A stretch of DNA of 64,000 nucleotides, taken from Planococcus donghaensis MPA1U2. GTDB taxonomy: Bacteria > Bacillota > Bacilli > Bacillales_A > Planococcaceae. The notes under the pieces are model-generated. The model was not told the DNA's origin. It was given only the letters and a program-made list of their open reading frames with translations, and did not search any database. Each line of letters begins with the position of its first letter. Position 1 is the first letter of the stretch. The DNA lies in the NCBI RefSeq assembly GCF_000189395.1, contig NZ_AEPB01000022.1, positions 59,050 through 123,049 on the forward strand, given 5' to 3'. This document shows positions 47,276 to 55,822 of this stretch, in pieces. Both the position numbers and the translations under genes were made by a program.

Positions 47276-48127
47276 ATGACTTTGGTACCTAACACTGCTG
47301 CAATAGAAGCGTCAGAACTAAAAATAATTCTAAATGAGATAAAGGTCGGAGAAAAGTACTGGGAGAAAAAGAATGAGCTTTTACTTCTAGAATCAATGCT
47401 TAAACATATCGGGTCCGCAGATAGTAAATTGCGAGATACCCTAATCTATGGAACTTTTTGCAAGTTGACGCTGGACAAACAGTTGGATCAAAAGTTGTTA
47501 ATCGAAATGTTGGATGTATGTTTGAGTGACACAATGCTATTTAAAGGCATAGGTGAAATCGAAACCGATACTGTATTCACTAGATCTTTCACCACATTAT
47601 TAATAACGCTTATTTTATATAGAAACAATGAAGAAGATTTTCTCTCTTCTCATACGATCTTAGTAATAAAGGATAAACTGATAGCTTATCTCAACCTTGA
47701 AAATGATTTACGCGGATTTGTTGCAGGCAAAGGATGGGCCCACAGTATTGCTCATGTTGCGGATGCATTTGATGAATTAGTTAAGAACGAGAACATCACC
47801 TCAGACTTCTACTTAGAGATACTTCATTCACTCTGGGATAAGGTATTTGTTTCTGAGGCTTTTTATATCCATGATGAAGATGAAAGACTGTTAGTCCCAA
47901 TCCTGGAAATGCTGAATAGGGGCTTGGATAATGATGCAATTGAAGACTTGCTGCAGCATGTCCATCTTAAACTAGAAAAACAGAAAAGCCAGATCGATGA
48001 AGAGAACTATTGGATTCTATATGCCAACTGCAAAAAATTCCTAAAAAGCTTCTACTTACAGGCAGACAATCACACTAACCTGGCGTCTCTGCAGCCCAGT
48101 ATTAAGAATACTATCTTGTCTATGTAA
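47276..48127 (+). CDS. DUF2785 protein
   Basis: 283 residues, all-helical. The DUF2785 phrase GFVAGKGWAHSIAHVADAFDELVKN is present near residues 148-172. Function unknown; the fold resembles ARM/HEAT-like arrays. AAGGAGTAGC precedes the ATG. It opens a unit bounded by F2 copy D and F1 copy 7. Confidence 0.87.
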   Translation: MTLVPNTAAIEASELKIILNEIKVGEKYWEKKNELLLLESMLKHIGSADSKLRDTLIYGTFCKLTLDKQLDQKLLIEMLDVCLSDTMLFKGIGEIETDTVFTRSFTTLLITLILYRNNEEDFLSSHTILVIKDKLIAYLNLENDLRGFVAGKGWAHSIAHVADAFDELVKNENITSDFYLEILHSLWDKVFVSEAFYIHDEDERLLVPILEMLNRGLDNDAIEDLLQHVHLKLEKQKSQIDEENYWILYANCKKFLKSFYLQADNHTNLASLQPSIKNTILSM

Positions 48128-48253
48128 AGTGAATAAAATAAAGGTAAGAATAAATAAAATGTTAAAATAAGTATATAAGTTAGTTGACAAAAGTAAGGGA
48201 ATGAAAATAATACTGAACTCACCAAGATAGTAGACTTGAGAGGGAGTGTGAAT

Positions 48254-48523
48254 ATGGAGAAGAAAAAGACAAACAGTTCTTACCTTTATTTAATAATCGG
48301 TGCCATTGGTATGCTCTTACTAGTATTTGGCCTTCTAGAATATATATCGTTTGTTGGAAGTACAACTACACCTAGTTTCTTATTAACTTTTGCTGGTTTT
48401 CTAATACTAGTCCATTATATTTACTATTTAGAAAAGAAGAGTGGCATTAGTAATAAAGTAATCTGGATTAAATCTGGTCTGCTAGCTCTCTCACTACTTA
48501 TTTTCACCTACACCTTTTATTAG
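48254..48523 (+). CDS. Small membrane protein, 89 residues
   Basis: From ATG 48254 (MEKKKTNSSYLYLIIGAIGM) with AGGGAGTG upstream; the in-frame start at 48236 has no site. Three membrane helices, basic loop KSGISNK. Not recognised. F1 copy 7 begins five bases after its stop. Confidence 0.72.
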   Translation: MEKKKTNSSYLYLIIGAIGMLLLVFGLLEYISFVGSTTTPSFLLTFAGFLILVHYIYYLEKKSGISNKVIWIKSGLLALSLLIFTYTFY

Positions 48524-48528
48524 AAAGT

Positions 48529-48560
48529 GGATGTAACTAATGTACAGTTAAGTTACTTTC
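48529..48560. repeat. F1 palindrome copy 7
   Basis: GGATGTAACTAAT, GTACAG, TTAAGTTACTTTC. Confidence 0.82.
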
Positions 48561-48588
48561 GAAAATGACTTTATAAGGGGGCAAAGGA

Positions 48589-48963
48589 ATGAAAAAGATT
48601 TCTTTATTGTTTATTCTTTTACTTGGCTTAGCTGGTTGTAGTAATGGCGAAATTTATGAATTTTCAGGGACTACCGATAATTGGGAAGTTTTTTATATGG
48701 TCGATGTTACTAACGAAGATGAACAAGAAGCAACTGGAACTCTTAAGTACGTGGGAAATGGACCAATGCCAGAAACAGTAAATTATAAAATTGGAACCAC
48801 ATTAACCAAAATGGGGCAAACAGGAACACCGTTAACTGACGGAAAAGCCAAAATTGCTAGTGGCTGTGAAGGTTGCGGAACTTTTCAAAAAGATGATGAG
48901 CTTGAAATGGAAATTATGTGGGATGGACAGACAGAAAAATTAATACTGACGGATATAAAATAG
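48589..48963 (+). CDS. Small lipoprotein
   Basis: 124 residues. The signal has lipobox LAGC (Cys17). The mature part is beta-rich, starting SNGEIYEFSGTTDNWEVFY, with a CEGC pair (ASGCEGCGTF). Such proteins are common in Bacillales lipoprotein sets and resemble one another only loosely. AGGGGGCAAAGG precedes the ATG. It is the only gene between F1 copies 7 and 8. Confidence 0.82.
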   Translation: MKKISLLFILLLGLAGCSNGEIYEFSGTTDNWEVFYMVDVTNEDEQEATGTLKYVGNGPMPETVNYKIGTTLTKMGQTGTPLTDGKAKIASGCEGCGTFQKDDELEMEIMWDGQTEKLILTDIK

Positions 48964-49002
48964 TTGATATCAGGGTATTTTTAAAGTTTGCTGTCTTTTT
49001 AT

Positions 49003-49034
49003 GAACGTAACTTAATGTGAATTAAGTTACATTA
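49003..49034. repeat. F1 palindrome copy 8
   Basis: GAACGTAACTTAA, TGTGAA, TTAAGTTACATTA. Confidence 0.88.
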
Positions 49035-49128
49035 GAAACCCTTATTCTAAAGAAATTTAAAGAGTAGCATCATGGAGAAAGTATTTCTAAAATACTTTCT
49101 AAAATAAGAAAGGTAGGAGGAGGTAAAC

Positions 49129-49617
49129 ATAGATACGAAAACAGCGAAGTGGAAAGAACTGATGCTAAACGGTAGTATAATTCTGTTTGGCAAAATCGAC
49201 CTTTTAGAAAAAAATATTAAAAAAATAGAATCTGAAGGATTTGAGGTAGTTCGGTTTGATTGTAGAGAATGGGATGAAGAGTTTTTCCATAAAGAAGTTG
49301 CGAGAAAATTGAATTTTCCAGCTTACTACGGTGAAAACCTAAATGCGTTTAGTGATTGTCTATCTGATTTGCCAATAAACAATACGGGTCTTTTGTTGGT
49401 TTTCACTCATTACCAGTCCTTCCTTGCGAAACATCCTGATTTGGCGATTGATGTATTAGAAATTATCCAGATAAATTCTTGGAAATTCTTACTTGAAGGA
49501 AAAGCATTATTGAGTTTTATTCAATCAACTGATCCGGAAATATCGCTCCCTGCGATAGGTGAAATGGTTCCCGAGTGGAATGGAGAAGAATGGTTTGATA
49601 AAGATAGAGGGATATAA
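49129..49617 (+). CDS. Barstar-family protein (RNase inhibitor), possible ATA start
   Basis: The barstar phrase FPAYYGENLNAFSDCLSDL is clear, followed by HYQSFLAKHPDLAIDVL. Barstars block barnase-type RNases and are a standard immunity family in polymorphic toxin systems. The only strong ribosome site, GTAGGAGGAGG, is placed for an ATA codon at 49129 (then Asp-Thr-Lys-Thr), giving 162 residues; the first ATG is 11 codons later with no site. Either ATA is used, or an ATG was lost and expression is reduced. No barnase gene is in view. Confidence 0.83.
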   Translation: MDTKTAKWKELMLNGSIILFGKIDLLEKNIKKIESEGFEVVRFDCREWDEEFFHKEVARKLNFPAYYGENLNAFSDCLSDLPINNTGLLLVFTHYQSFLAKHPDLAIDVLEIIQINSWKFLLEGKALLSFIQSTDPEISLPAIGEMVPEWNGEEWFDKDRGI

Positions 49618-49707
49618 ATCAAATAAATAGTAGAAAATGAATAATCGGAGGCAAGGGGTTCTTCTCACATATGGTAAGTTTAAGAAGATATTTTTGACTG
49701 GGCTATT

Positions 49708-49816
49708 AGTTTACATATCGCAGCTTTTCGGAGTCTATAAAAGCAAACTGGAGAAGGTGCTGATCCTAAGCATCTTCTTTTTTTCATTCATGTAAGTGTA
49801 CTTTTAGGAACACTTT
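49708..49816 (+). repeat. F2 repeat copy E
   Basis: AGTTTACATATCGCAGCTTTTCGGAG, hairpin GAGAAGGTGCTGATC...AGCATCTTCTTTTTTT, then GTGTACTTTTAGGAACACTTT. Differs from copy A at few positions. Confidence 0.85.
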
Positions 49817-49932
49817 CAAAGTTGCAATTAATGATTAATGAGGATTGTTTGGGAAATACCAGTTTACTTCCATTTAACTGAAAAGAAAGATACTATTAGA
49901 AGTAAGATGATATTAAATAAAGGAGGCCATTT

Positions 49933-50433
49933 ATGAAAACACTTAAAATAGTACCGATTATGTTTTTGTTTTTAATGATAGCCGCTTGCAGTGATTCAGA
50001 AGAATCGGTTGATGGGGAGTTTATGTTTGGAAATATGTACGGCGATTCACTCGAATCCAACAAAAGCTACTACATTGTTCTTCCATTTGAATGGACAGGT
50101 GAGAGACCCGTTGTAATTACTTCTGTTGAATTAGTTAAAGAAAACGAAGAACCTGTGACCTTTGGAGAAGATGGTATCGAATATGAATTTTATGGTGCCG
50201 ACCCTTTAAAACAAACGGGTTTATATTCGGGAAATCGTAATATTGGGGAAATCGTAAATATTAATGGATTTGAACTCCAAGGAGAAAGTAGGATCGTAGC
50301 AGAAGTTCGACTTGGCGAGGTAGTAGAGGATGAGAACAGAGCTGCGAAAATTAATTTCACAGTAAATGATGAGGAGTACCAAGAAATAGTCGACTGGGAT
50401 ACTTTCAAAGTACTCACTACAAATAATGGTTAA
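49933..50433 (+). CDS. Lipoprotein, 166 residues
   Basis: The signal MKTLKIVPIMFLFLMIAAC has a lipobox IAAC (Cys19), followed by an acidic linker SDSEESVDGE and a beta-rich domain (YYIVLPFEWTGERPVVITSVELV). Not recognised beyond lipoprotein. AAAGGAGG precedes the ATG. Sole gene between F2 copies E and F. Confidence 0.82.
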   Translation: MKTLKIVPIMFLFLMIAACSDSEESVDGEFMFGNMYGDSLESNKSYYIVLPFEWTGERPVVITSVELVKENEEPVTFGEDGIEYEFYGADPLKQTGLYSGNRNIGEIVNINGFELQGESRIVAEVRLGEVVEDENRAAKINFTVNDEEYQEIVDWDTFKVLTTNNG

Positions 50434-50652
50434 CTTTATTAACAGAGAAAAAATGTTTTCAACTGCTGTAGTAACTCGCTTTTGAGTTATCATACACATC
50501 ATTGACTGAACAGGTTATTAAATTGAATGGTTAATACTCCGTTAAATTTAAAACATCAAAAAGAATCAAAATGTTTTTCATAAATACAAAATACGATTGA
50601 GTACATCTTATTATTAATAGATATATTTAAAGCAAAATACTAAATTCATAAT

Positions 50653-50738
50653 TAGTTTACATATCAAAACTTATCGGAAGAGAACTAGCTCAAACATGAG
50701 TTTGTACTTTTATTACTGAAGAAGTTCGTTTACAAATA
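50653..50738 (+). repeat. F2 repeat copy F
   Basis: TAGTTTACATATCAAAACTTATCGGAAGAG, weak hairpin AGCTCAAACATGAGTTTGTACTTTT. The 3' part is diverged. The gap 50434-50652 before it shows nothing else. Confidence 0.75.
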
Positions 50739-50778
50739 TATTTGTTAATTGTCTTAATTGCTCATTTAAGAATTGATA

Positions 50779-50806
50779 TTTACTAGCTTGTTACAGTTGT
50801 GATAAT
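50779..50806 (+). promoter_or_regulatory. Possible promoter of T-box leader 1
   Basis: TTTACT (50779) and GATAAT (50801), 16-bp spacing. Confidence 0.4.
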
Positions 50807-50821
50807 ATTATGGAAATTATA

Positions 50822-51110
50822 AAAACAGAAAGCCTTGAAGAGAAAAGTACCTAAGAAACGATGATTTAAAGAGAGCTCCAACTTGCTGAAAAGGAGTAAT
50901 CATCGTCTTAGGGAAATAAAGTCTCCGAGCTTCTTGCCAAGCTAATTTTGTCATTAGGGATAGCAAGACGGATTCCTCCGTTACCAGGATAGGGTATGAT
51001 TGTACCCGATGAGATTGGCTACAGCGATGCACCAATAAACTAAGGTGGTACCACGAAATGATAACTTTCGTCCTTAAGATTAAATTCTTAAGGGTGAAGG
51101 TTTTTTATTT
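50822..51110 (+). promoter_or_regulatory. T-box riboswitch leader before GNAT gene
   Basis: The T-box AAGGTGGTACCACG is at 51042-51055. Stem I has AGTA at 50846, the helix CCTAAGA/TCTTAGG, an AGAGAG bulge and GAA at 50913 opposite AGTA. The terminator pairs 51063-51079 with 51086-51102 (17 bp with three G-U pairs, no mismatch) and ends in T5. The antiterminator AAGG...CCTT competes with it. The codon after GAA reads AUA (Ile), but the register is not certain. Uncharged tRNA binding should switch on the acetyltransferase. Confidence 0.9.
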
Positions 51111-51162
51111 TGGTCGAATGCAGGTTTGTTTAAAGTCGAAAATAGAAATGAGGAGAATGAAC

Positions 51163-51744
51163 ATGAATTCAATCTTATTGAATGTACCATCTGAATTAAA
51201 AACAGAACGATTACTTTTAAGAGCTCCTTCTTATACTGGAGATGCAGAAGCAGTAAATAGAGCAGTTGAAGATTCAATTCAAGAACTGAGACAATGGTTA
51301 CCTTTTGCACGAGAGGTTCCTACTTTGGAAGAGACTGAAATAAGTCTCCGCGAAGCACACATCAAGTTTCTTGAAAGAGAGAATTTCCGTTTTTTGATCT
51401 TTCAGAAGGATGCTCAAGCGTTCATCGGAACGGTAAGTTTGCAAAGCGTTGACTGGGAAGTTCAAAAATGTGAGATTGGCTACTGGATCAATACGAAGTT
51501 TGGCGGCAATGGTTATATAACGGAAGCAGTAAAAGCAGTGACGGCATATGGAATTAATGAACTCGGTTTTCGTCGACTTGAAATTAGGTGCGAATCCACC
51601 AATCTACCAAGTCGAGCGATACCAGAAAAATTGGGGTTCAACTTAGAGGGGATTCTCGTGAATGAAGATTTATCAGCAGACGGAAAAACTCTGACGGACA
51701 CTTGTATATATGCGATCACCCAAAAGATTAATAGAAGAATTTGA
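51163..51744 (+). CDS. GNAT N-acetyltransferase under T-box control
   Basis: 193 residues from ATG 51163 with GAGGAG upstream. RimJ/RimL-type: TERLLLRAPSYTGDAEAVNRAV, the CoA region EIGYWINTKFGGNGYITEAVKAVTAYGINELGFRRLEIRC, and AIPEKLGFNLEGIL. RimL relatives acetylate protein N-termini or free amines. T-box control suggests it answers lack of one amino acid, perhaps acting on an amino-acid-like toxin or aminoacyl compound (inference). Confidence 0.9.
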   Translation: MNSILLNVPSELKTERLLLRAPSYTGDAEAVNRAVEDSIQELRQWLPFAREVPTLEETEISLREAHIKFLERENFRFLIFQKDAQAFIGTVSLQSVDWEVQKCEIGYWINTKFGGNGYITEAVKAVTAYGINELGFRRLEIRCESTNLPSRAIPEKLGFNLEGILVNEDLSADGKTLTDTCIYAITQKINRRI

Positions 51745-51765
51745 AAAACTTTTTTTTAATGAATT

Positions 51766-51834
51766 GGTTTACGCATCATCAATTATCGAAAGACAAGAAA
51801 TCCGAGTAGGATTTTCTTGTCTTTTTAGTTGGCA
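51766..51834 (+). repeat. F2 repeat copy G
   Basis: TGGTTTACGCATCATCAATTATCGAAAGAC, hairpin ACAAGAAATCC...GGATTTTCTTGTCTTTTT. Lacks the 3' box. It lies between convergent genes. Confidence 0.75.
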
Positions 51835-51881
51835 AAATGTTTTCTAGCAATCGGATTATAGCTGTAATTATATAGCATGAA

Positions 51882-52709
51882 TCAAAATGAAAATTTTTCA
51901 CTAGCCAAGGATGTCATGTATTCAATAGAACTTCCTTCATTTTTCTCCAGATACCACTTCACGAGGTAGTAACCAATGGAATAACCGCCCCAGTAAGGTA
52001 GGTTTTCTTTCTTGCTTCCGAACATGTAGACATCGGTTCTTTCACCTAGTTCATTGCGACGTGACTTGTACATACTTTCCCATAAATTTTCGGCTTGTTT
52101 TTCGGTTAGTGCATCTTTATAAGGACCAAGATAGGCCTCACCTAATCTGATTTTCACAAAATATTCTGCTAAACCTTCTAAAATCAATCGGTCCATTAGT
52201 GTTTGGTTCTGTTCGGTAATCGCTAAGGCGTGTGTTCGCCAATGATGATGATATTCATGGTTAATGACTGACCTTAAGGTTGACCGAACTTGAGCGTCAG
52301 GAAGAACTGCGAAAAACAACTTGCCACTCCAGTCAGTGAATGCTGAAACGCCTCCAAGCTTTTCTCTGACAAATTGATCCTGTTCATCGAGAATGAACAA
52401 CTCAAATTCTATCGTTTTTGAAACTGGAAATTCTTTTTGAAGAAGCATTAGTTCGTCTCTTATAAATTCTTCATAAGCAAGATTGCGCAGCTTATTTAAT
52501 TGTGTTTCAAGCATTTCTATATCATTTTCTAAATTGAATATACCAAAGAACGATATCAATTCTAATTCTTCTCTTGAAAGATTAAATATTTCTAGGAATA
52601 AATCTATTCTATTGGTCTCTGGATGTAAGATTATTGCTTCAAGAAAATTCTCCATATGTTCAAGGCGAGGAATTACTTCAATTAATTTATTTTTCCCACT
52701 AATTTTCAA
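51882..52709 (-). CDS. Predicted zinc metalloprotease (DUF2268-like)
   Basis: 275 residues. The zinc motif HEYHH is at 151-155 (VINHEYHHHWR), with a downstream Glu in LILEGLAEYF near 178, as in gluzincins. C-terminal GGYSIGYYLVKWYLE is typical of the DUF2268 group. No signal peptide, so cytosolic. TTG 52709 has GAGGAGTGG directly upstream, with tight spacing. Substrate unknown. Minus strand, unlike most neighbours. Confidence 0.83.
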   Translation of the reverse strand: MKISGKNKLIEVIPRLEHMENFLEAIILHPETNRIDLFLEIFNLSREELELISFFGIFNLENDIEMLETQLNKLRNLAYEEFIRDELMLLQKEFPVSKTIEFELFILDEQDQFVREKLGGVSAFTDWSGKLFFAVLPDAQVRSTLRSVINHEYHHHWRTHALAITEQNQTLMDRLILEGLAEYFVKIRLGEAYLGPYKDALTEKQAENLWESMYKSRRNELGERTDVYMFGSKKENLPYWGGYSIGYYLVKWYLEKNEGSSIEYMTSLASEKFSF

Positions 52710-52881
52710 CCACTCCTCAAGAAAACAATTTAGTTACTTATTAGTTTACTATAAATGTAAATTAGTAGACATGGAGATTTTTGTACCAAAGATTTGCAAA
52801 AGCTAGGGAGCCTCCTGCGCTTTTTCCGACTACTGCTAGTTTATATGCTATTTATGTGGTTAATTTTAGTTTAGATTCCAT
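52710..52881. other. Gap after the metalloprotease gene start
   Basis: AT-rich; contains AGGGAGCCTCCTGCGC followed by a T-run near 52807-52827, possibly a weak terminator. No gene is supported. Confidence 0.3.
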
Positions 52882-52985
52882 ATGTCCACATATCGAAAGC
52901 TATACGAATTGCAAACGAGAGATGAGGCTGCGAGCAACAAGTCTTCACTTCTTTTTATTCGTCAAACTTTTATAAACGCTTTAAT
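52882..52985 (+). repeat. Degenerate F2 repeat copy X
   Basis: TGTCCACATATCGAAAGC, then an AAGT-CTTCACTTCTTTTT stretch and CAAACTTTTATAAACGCTTTAA matching the 3' box. It has lost its clear hairpin. Confidence 0.5.
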
Positions 52986-53154
52986 CTACATAGCATTATA
53001 ACCATAAAAATTTTTTTAGTATTTACGCATAAATAAACTTGGTATAGTTAAACTAATTGTTAAAAGTGGTGGCGAGAATAACTACGGAGACAAGGAGGGG
53101 TAAAAAATAAGTGAGTGTACTAGAAAAAATAGTTTTCAAAGGATGTGTTGAAAA

Positions 53155-53886
53155 ATGGCGATTAATAATTTGGGGGTAGACAATAATGGAACTAATATTC
53201 ACTTTATAGATAGTAAATTTGAGGCTAATCAAGATTTACCTTTTATTATAGTCCCCGGACTTTCAGAAACTGCAGAGGATTATATACCTCTTTTGAAAGC
53301 ATTGGCACCTCGACGTTGCATTGCTATAACGCTGCGCGGAAGAGGTAGTAGTGATGCTCCTTTGAATGGATATACATTGGAAGACCACATTAGCGATATT
53401 GACGCAGTTATTAAACATCTTGGGTTAAATGAAATTATTCTTATGGGTTTTTCCAGAGGAGTTTCCTATACACTTGCTTACGCTCTGGCCCATTTAGATT
53501 CAATTAAAGGTTTGGTATTGGGGGATTATCCTGCTTTACACTCCAAGCTTCCTCCTAAATGGGCTGACTTTTTTTCAGCGCTTCCTCCTTGGCGTGGAAG
53601 AGCATTGTCTGAAAGAATGAAAACACATGCGATAGATGGACTGCAAAAAGATTCTAAGTACGTTGAGTTCTGGGATGAATTAAATGCTATTAAGTGCCCT
53701 GTTCTTATTATCCGCGGAGAAAAACAAGGATCTGCTTTATCCATAGCTGATGGCGAAATGTATTTAGAAAAAGTTCCACAAGCAAATTTAGTGGTGTTTG
53801 AAGAATCTGATCATAATATTTTTGAACCCAACTTGGACCGCTTTATTGATAGAGTTGAACTATTCTTTAATTCAATTAAATCTTAA
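53155..53886 (+). CDS. Alpha/beta hydrolase
   Basis: 243 residues. The nucleophile elbow is GFSRG (Ser100), the oxyanion region is VPGLSETAEDY, and the catalytic His lies in ESDHNIFEPNL. The acid is probably Asp in the IRGEKQGSALSIADGE segment or close by. It hydrolyses an ester or similar bond; substrate unknown. AAAGGATGTG precedes the ATG. A 22-codon ORF at 53111 with AAGGAGGGG overlaps its start, perhaps a leader peptide. Confidence 0.87.
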   Translation: MAINNLGVDNNGTNIHFIDSKFEANQDLPFIIVPGLSETAEDYIPLLKALAPRRCIAITLRGRGSSDAPLNGYTLEDHISDIDAVIKHLGLNEIILMGFSRGVSYTLAYALAHLDSIKGLVLGDYPALHSKLPPKWADFFSALPPWRGRALSERMKTHAIDGLQKDSKYVEFWDELNAIKCPVLIIRGEKQGSALSIADGEMYLEKVPQANLVVFEESDHNIFEPNLDRFIDRVELFFNSIKS

Positions 53887-53995
53887 CCCATTTGATTTAA
53901 ATAACTTCTAAGAGAAAATGCAATTAAATTTACATACCATCCGTAATTTGAAGTTGCTCTATCTCCAAAATATGCACCACACGTACTGAATATTA

Positions 53996-54024
53996 TTGAC
54001 TTAGTAAACTAATTCGATTAATCT
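53996..54024 (+). promoter_or_regulatory. Possible promoter of T-box leader 2
   Basis: TTGACT (53996) and TAATCT (54019) with 17-bp spacing. Confidence 0.45.
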
Positions 54025-54054
54025 ATATAAAATTTAATTATTAGTAACATGTAA

Positions 54055-54275
54055 GTTTGAGGACCAGTAAATAAACAATACTTTCTAAGAGAGGATATCG
54101 ATTGCTGCGAGATATCTAACGGTTGTTTATTGAACCTACCTTTTATAAACTGTATTGAAAAATACAGCGGTTTATCCCGTTATCCATTTAGAGAGTAAAG
54201 CTTTGCTTTAAATAAGGGTGGTACCACCTCTACGGTTCCCTTTGTTTATAGCCGGGCTTTTTGTTTTTTTTAAAG
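54055..54275 (+). promoter_or_regulatory. T-box riboswitch leader before second GNAT gene
   Basis: The T-box AAGGGTGGTACCACC is at 54214-54228. Stem I has AGTA (54066), helix AATAAACAA/TTGTTTATT, an AAGAGAGG bulge and an apical hairpin GATATC...GATATC. GAA at 54132 is followed by CCU then A, suggesting a Pro specifier; shifting one base gives CUA (Leu). The antiterminator partner CCCTT is at 54238. The terminator hairpin before the T-run (54258-54270) is weaker than in leader 1. Confidence 0.87.
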
Positions 54276-54301
54276 CTATTCATTAGAAATGGAGGATGAC
54301 T

Positions 54302-54868
54302 ATGAAAAGGATTCAGCTAGTGAAGCATCGAGAGGAATATTATGAAGAAATATTTAGGCTTTCTTCTGCACTTCCCGTGAAACAAGCATTGGGCTTACCA
54401 GACGGTACAGTTGAAGATACGAAATGCTTTATCCAACGAGTAATGGAAGAAGAGAGGGAGGGGAAGACTGTTCCTCGGGTGATTCTAAATGAAGAAAGTA
54501 AATTGATAGGTCTAACCGATTTAATGTTCATCAATCAACAAAAAAAATCTTGTCACATTGGCACTTGGATTGGCTACGAATATTGGGGTCAAGGATACAA
54601 TGAAGCTTCCAAAATCGCTATCTTACAGATCGCTTTTGAAGAACTCGGACTGCACCATGTCTTTGCCGGTGCAAGAGTAGTAAACATTCGTTCACAAAAA
54701 GCACAAGAAAAACTGCCATTTATCCGCTTAAATGTAGAAGCAGAATTTCCGGAGGAACATAAAGCGTTGGAGAAAAAGGAAAAGCAACCTTGTGTTTTAA
54801 ATGTTTTTTGTACAGAAGATTTTTCAAATTACCTAAACAGTAATGATAAGATTACGATTCTCAGTTAA
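54302..54868 (+). CDS. GNAT N-acetyltransferase under T-box control (second)
   Basis: 188 residues from ATG 54302, with GGAGG six bases upstream (the ATG at 54296 abuts the site). GNAT core: IGTWIGYEYWGQGYNEASKIAILQIAFEELGLHHVFAGARVVNIRSQKAQEKL. Only distantly like the first T-box GNAT, so the two did not arise by a recent tandem copy. Probably acetylates an amine substrate during shortage of the cognate amino acid. Confidence 0.88.
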   Translation: MKRIQLVKHREEYYEEIFRLSSALPVKQALGLPDGTVEDTKCFIQRVMEEEREGKTVPRVILNEESKLIGLTDLMFINQQKKSCHIGTWIGYEYWGQGYNEASKIAILQIAFEELGLHHVFAGARVVNIRSQKAQEKLPFIRLNVEAEFPEEHKALEKKEKQPCVLNVFCTEDFSNYLNSNDKITILS

Positions 54869-54930
54869 TGTGTATAAAGTATAGATGCTCTTTTTCTTAG
54901 TGTTCAAAATGTAGACGTGAATATTGAGTC

Positions 54931-55030
54931 ATATTACATATGACCAGTTATCGAAAGATGAGCAGTGGAAGAGTAAAGCTTCTTTCTTTTCATTTGTCTA
55001 TGTAATTGCCTTCTTATTACGAAAGGTTAT
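54931..55030 (+). repeat. F2 repeat copy H
   Basis: CATATTACATATGACCAGTTATCGAAAG, T-rich hairpin region AAAGCTTCTTTCTTTTC, then TTGTCTATGTAATTG and CTTATTACGAAAGGTTAT. Confidence 0.75.
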
Positions 55031-55117
55031 TTCTATAAAAATCGGATTATTATTATCAAGTTATACATGGTATTATTGGTAAAAATAGTGAAAATTAAAA
55101 TAGCAGGTGATAACTCG

Positions 55118-55789
55118 GTGATTGGAATAAGTATAGCGACGAAGTGGGAATATGAGGCATCATTAAAATATTTTAGTATAAAAGATAGTGAACGTTTCGC
55201 TTACCCATACGGCGAGTATTTCATCAGAACAATTGAGGATGCCGAACTTATTTTTTACAGTACTGGTGTGAGAAAAGTAAATGGCGTGGGTGGAAATCAA
55301 TACATGATTGCTAAATTTAATTTAACGAAAGTAATCGTTGCTGGAACTTGTGCAGGAATAGATGGGAAGTTCAGCAATTTAGATGTTTTTGTACCTGAGA
55401 GAGCTGTTCAATATGATTGCACAGTAAAAGAAATTGAACCCTTCATTAAACAATCCTTCATAGTCGACATCAATCTATCCAAATATGAAAATGATTTTTA
55501 TACGGGTACAATTGGGACTGCAGATAAAGCTGTAGTTATGTGGAATGATTATATAGAACTTAAAGAAAACGATATAACAGTAGCTGATACAGAGTCAGGT
55601 GCAATTGCGTATATCTGTAAGAAGAATGATATCGAATGCATTATTATTAAAGGGATATCTGACTTTCCAACAGATGAAAGAAACTCTGACAAATTCAAAT
55701 CGAACATTGAACAAATGAATGTGTATTTAGAAAACACTCCAAAAGTTATGAACAAAATTTATGATGAATATTTAAAAAGATTTATTTAA
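55118..55789 (+). CDS. Nucleoside phosphorylase/MTAN-like protein
   Basis: 223 residues from GTG 55118 (AGGTG eight bases upstream). GTG 55088 and ATG 55067 are in-frame alternatives without a ribosome site. The fold signature is seen in GVRKVNGVGGNQYM, VAGTCAGIDGKF and the purine-site segment DTESGAIAYICKKNDIECIIIKGISDFP, where Glu and Asp match the MTA/SAH nucleosidase or PNP catalytic residues. It may act on a nucleoside or S-adenosyl product; a defence or immunity role is possible. Confidence 0.83.
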   Translation: MIGISIATKWEYEASLKYFSIKDSERFAYPYGEYFIRTIEDAELIFYSTGVRKVNGVGGNQYMIAKFNLTKVIVAGTCAGIDGKFSNLDVFVPERAVQYDCTVKEIEPFIKQSFIVDINLSKYENDFYTGTIGTADKAVVMWNDYIELKENDITVADTESGAIAYICKKNDIECIIIKGISDFPTDERNSDKFKSNIEQMNVYLENTPKVMNKIYDEYLKRFI

Positions 55790-55822
55790 ATAAATGTACA
55801 GTAAGAATTTTGAATTATACTA

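Noticed and set aside
53111-53179. 22-codon ORF overlapping the hydrolase start
   Set aside because: It has AAGGAGGGG but with long spacing and no recognisable content; kept only as a possible leader in the hydrolase entry.
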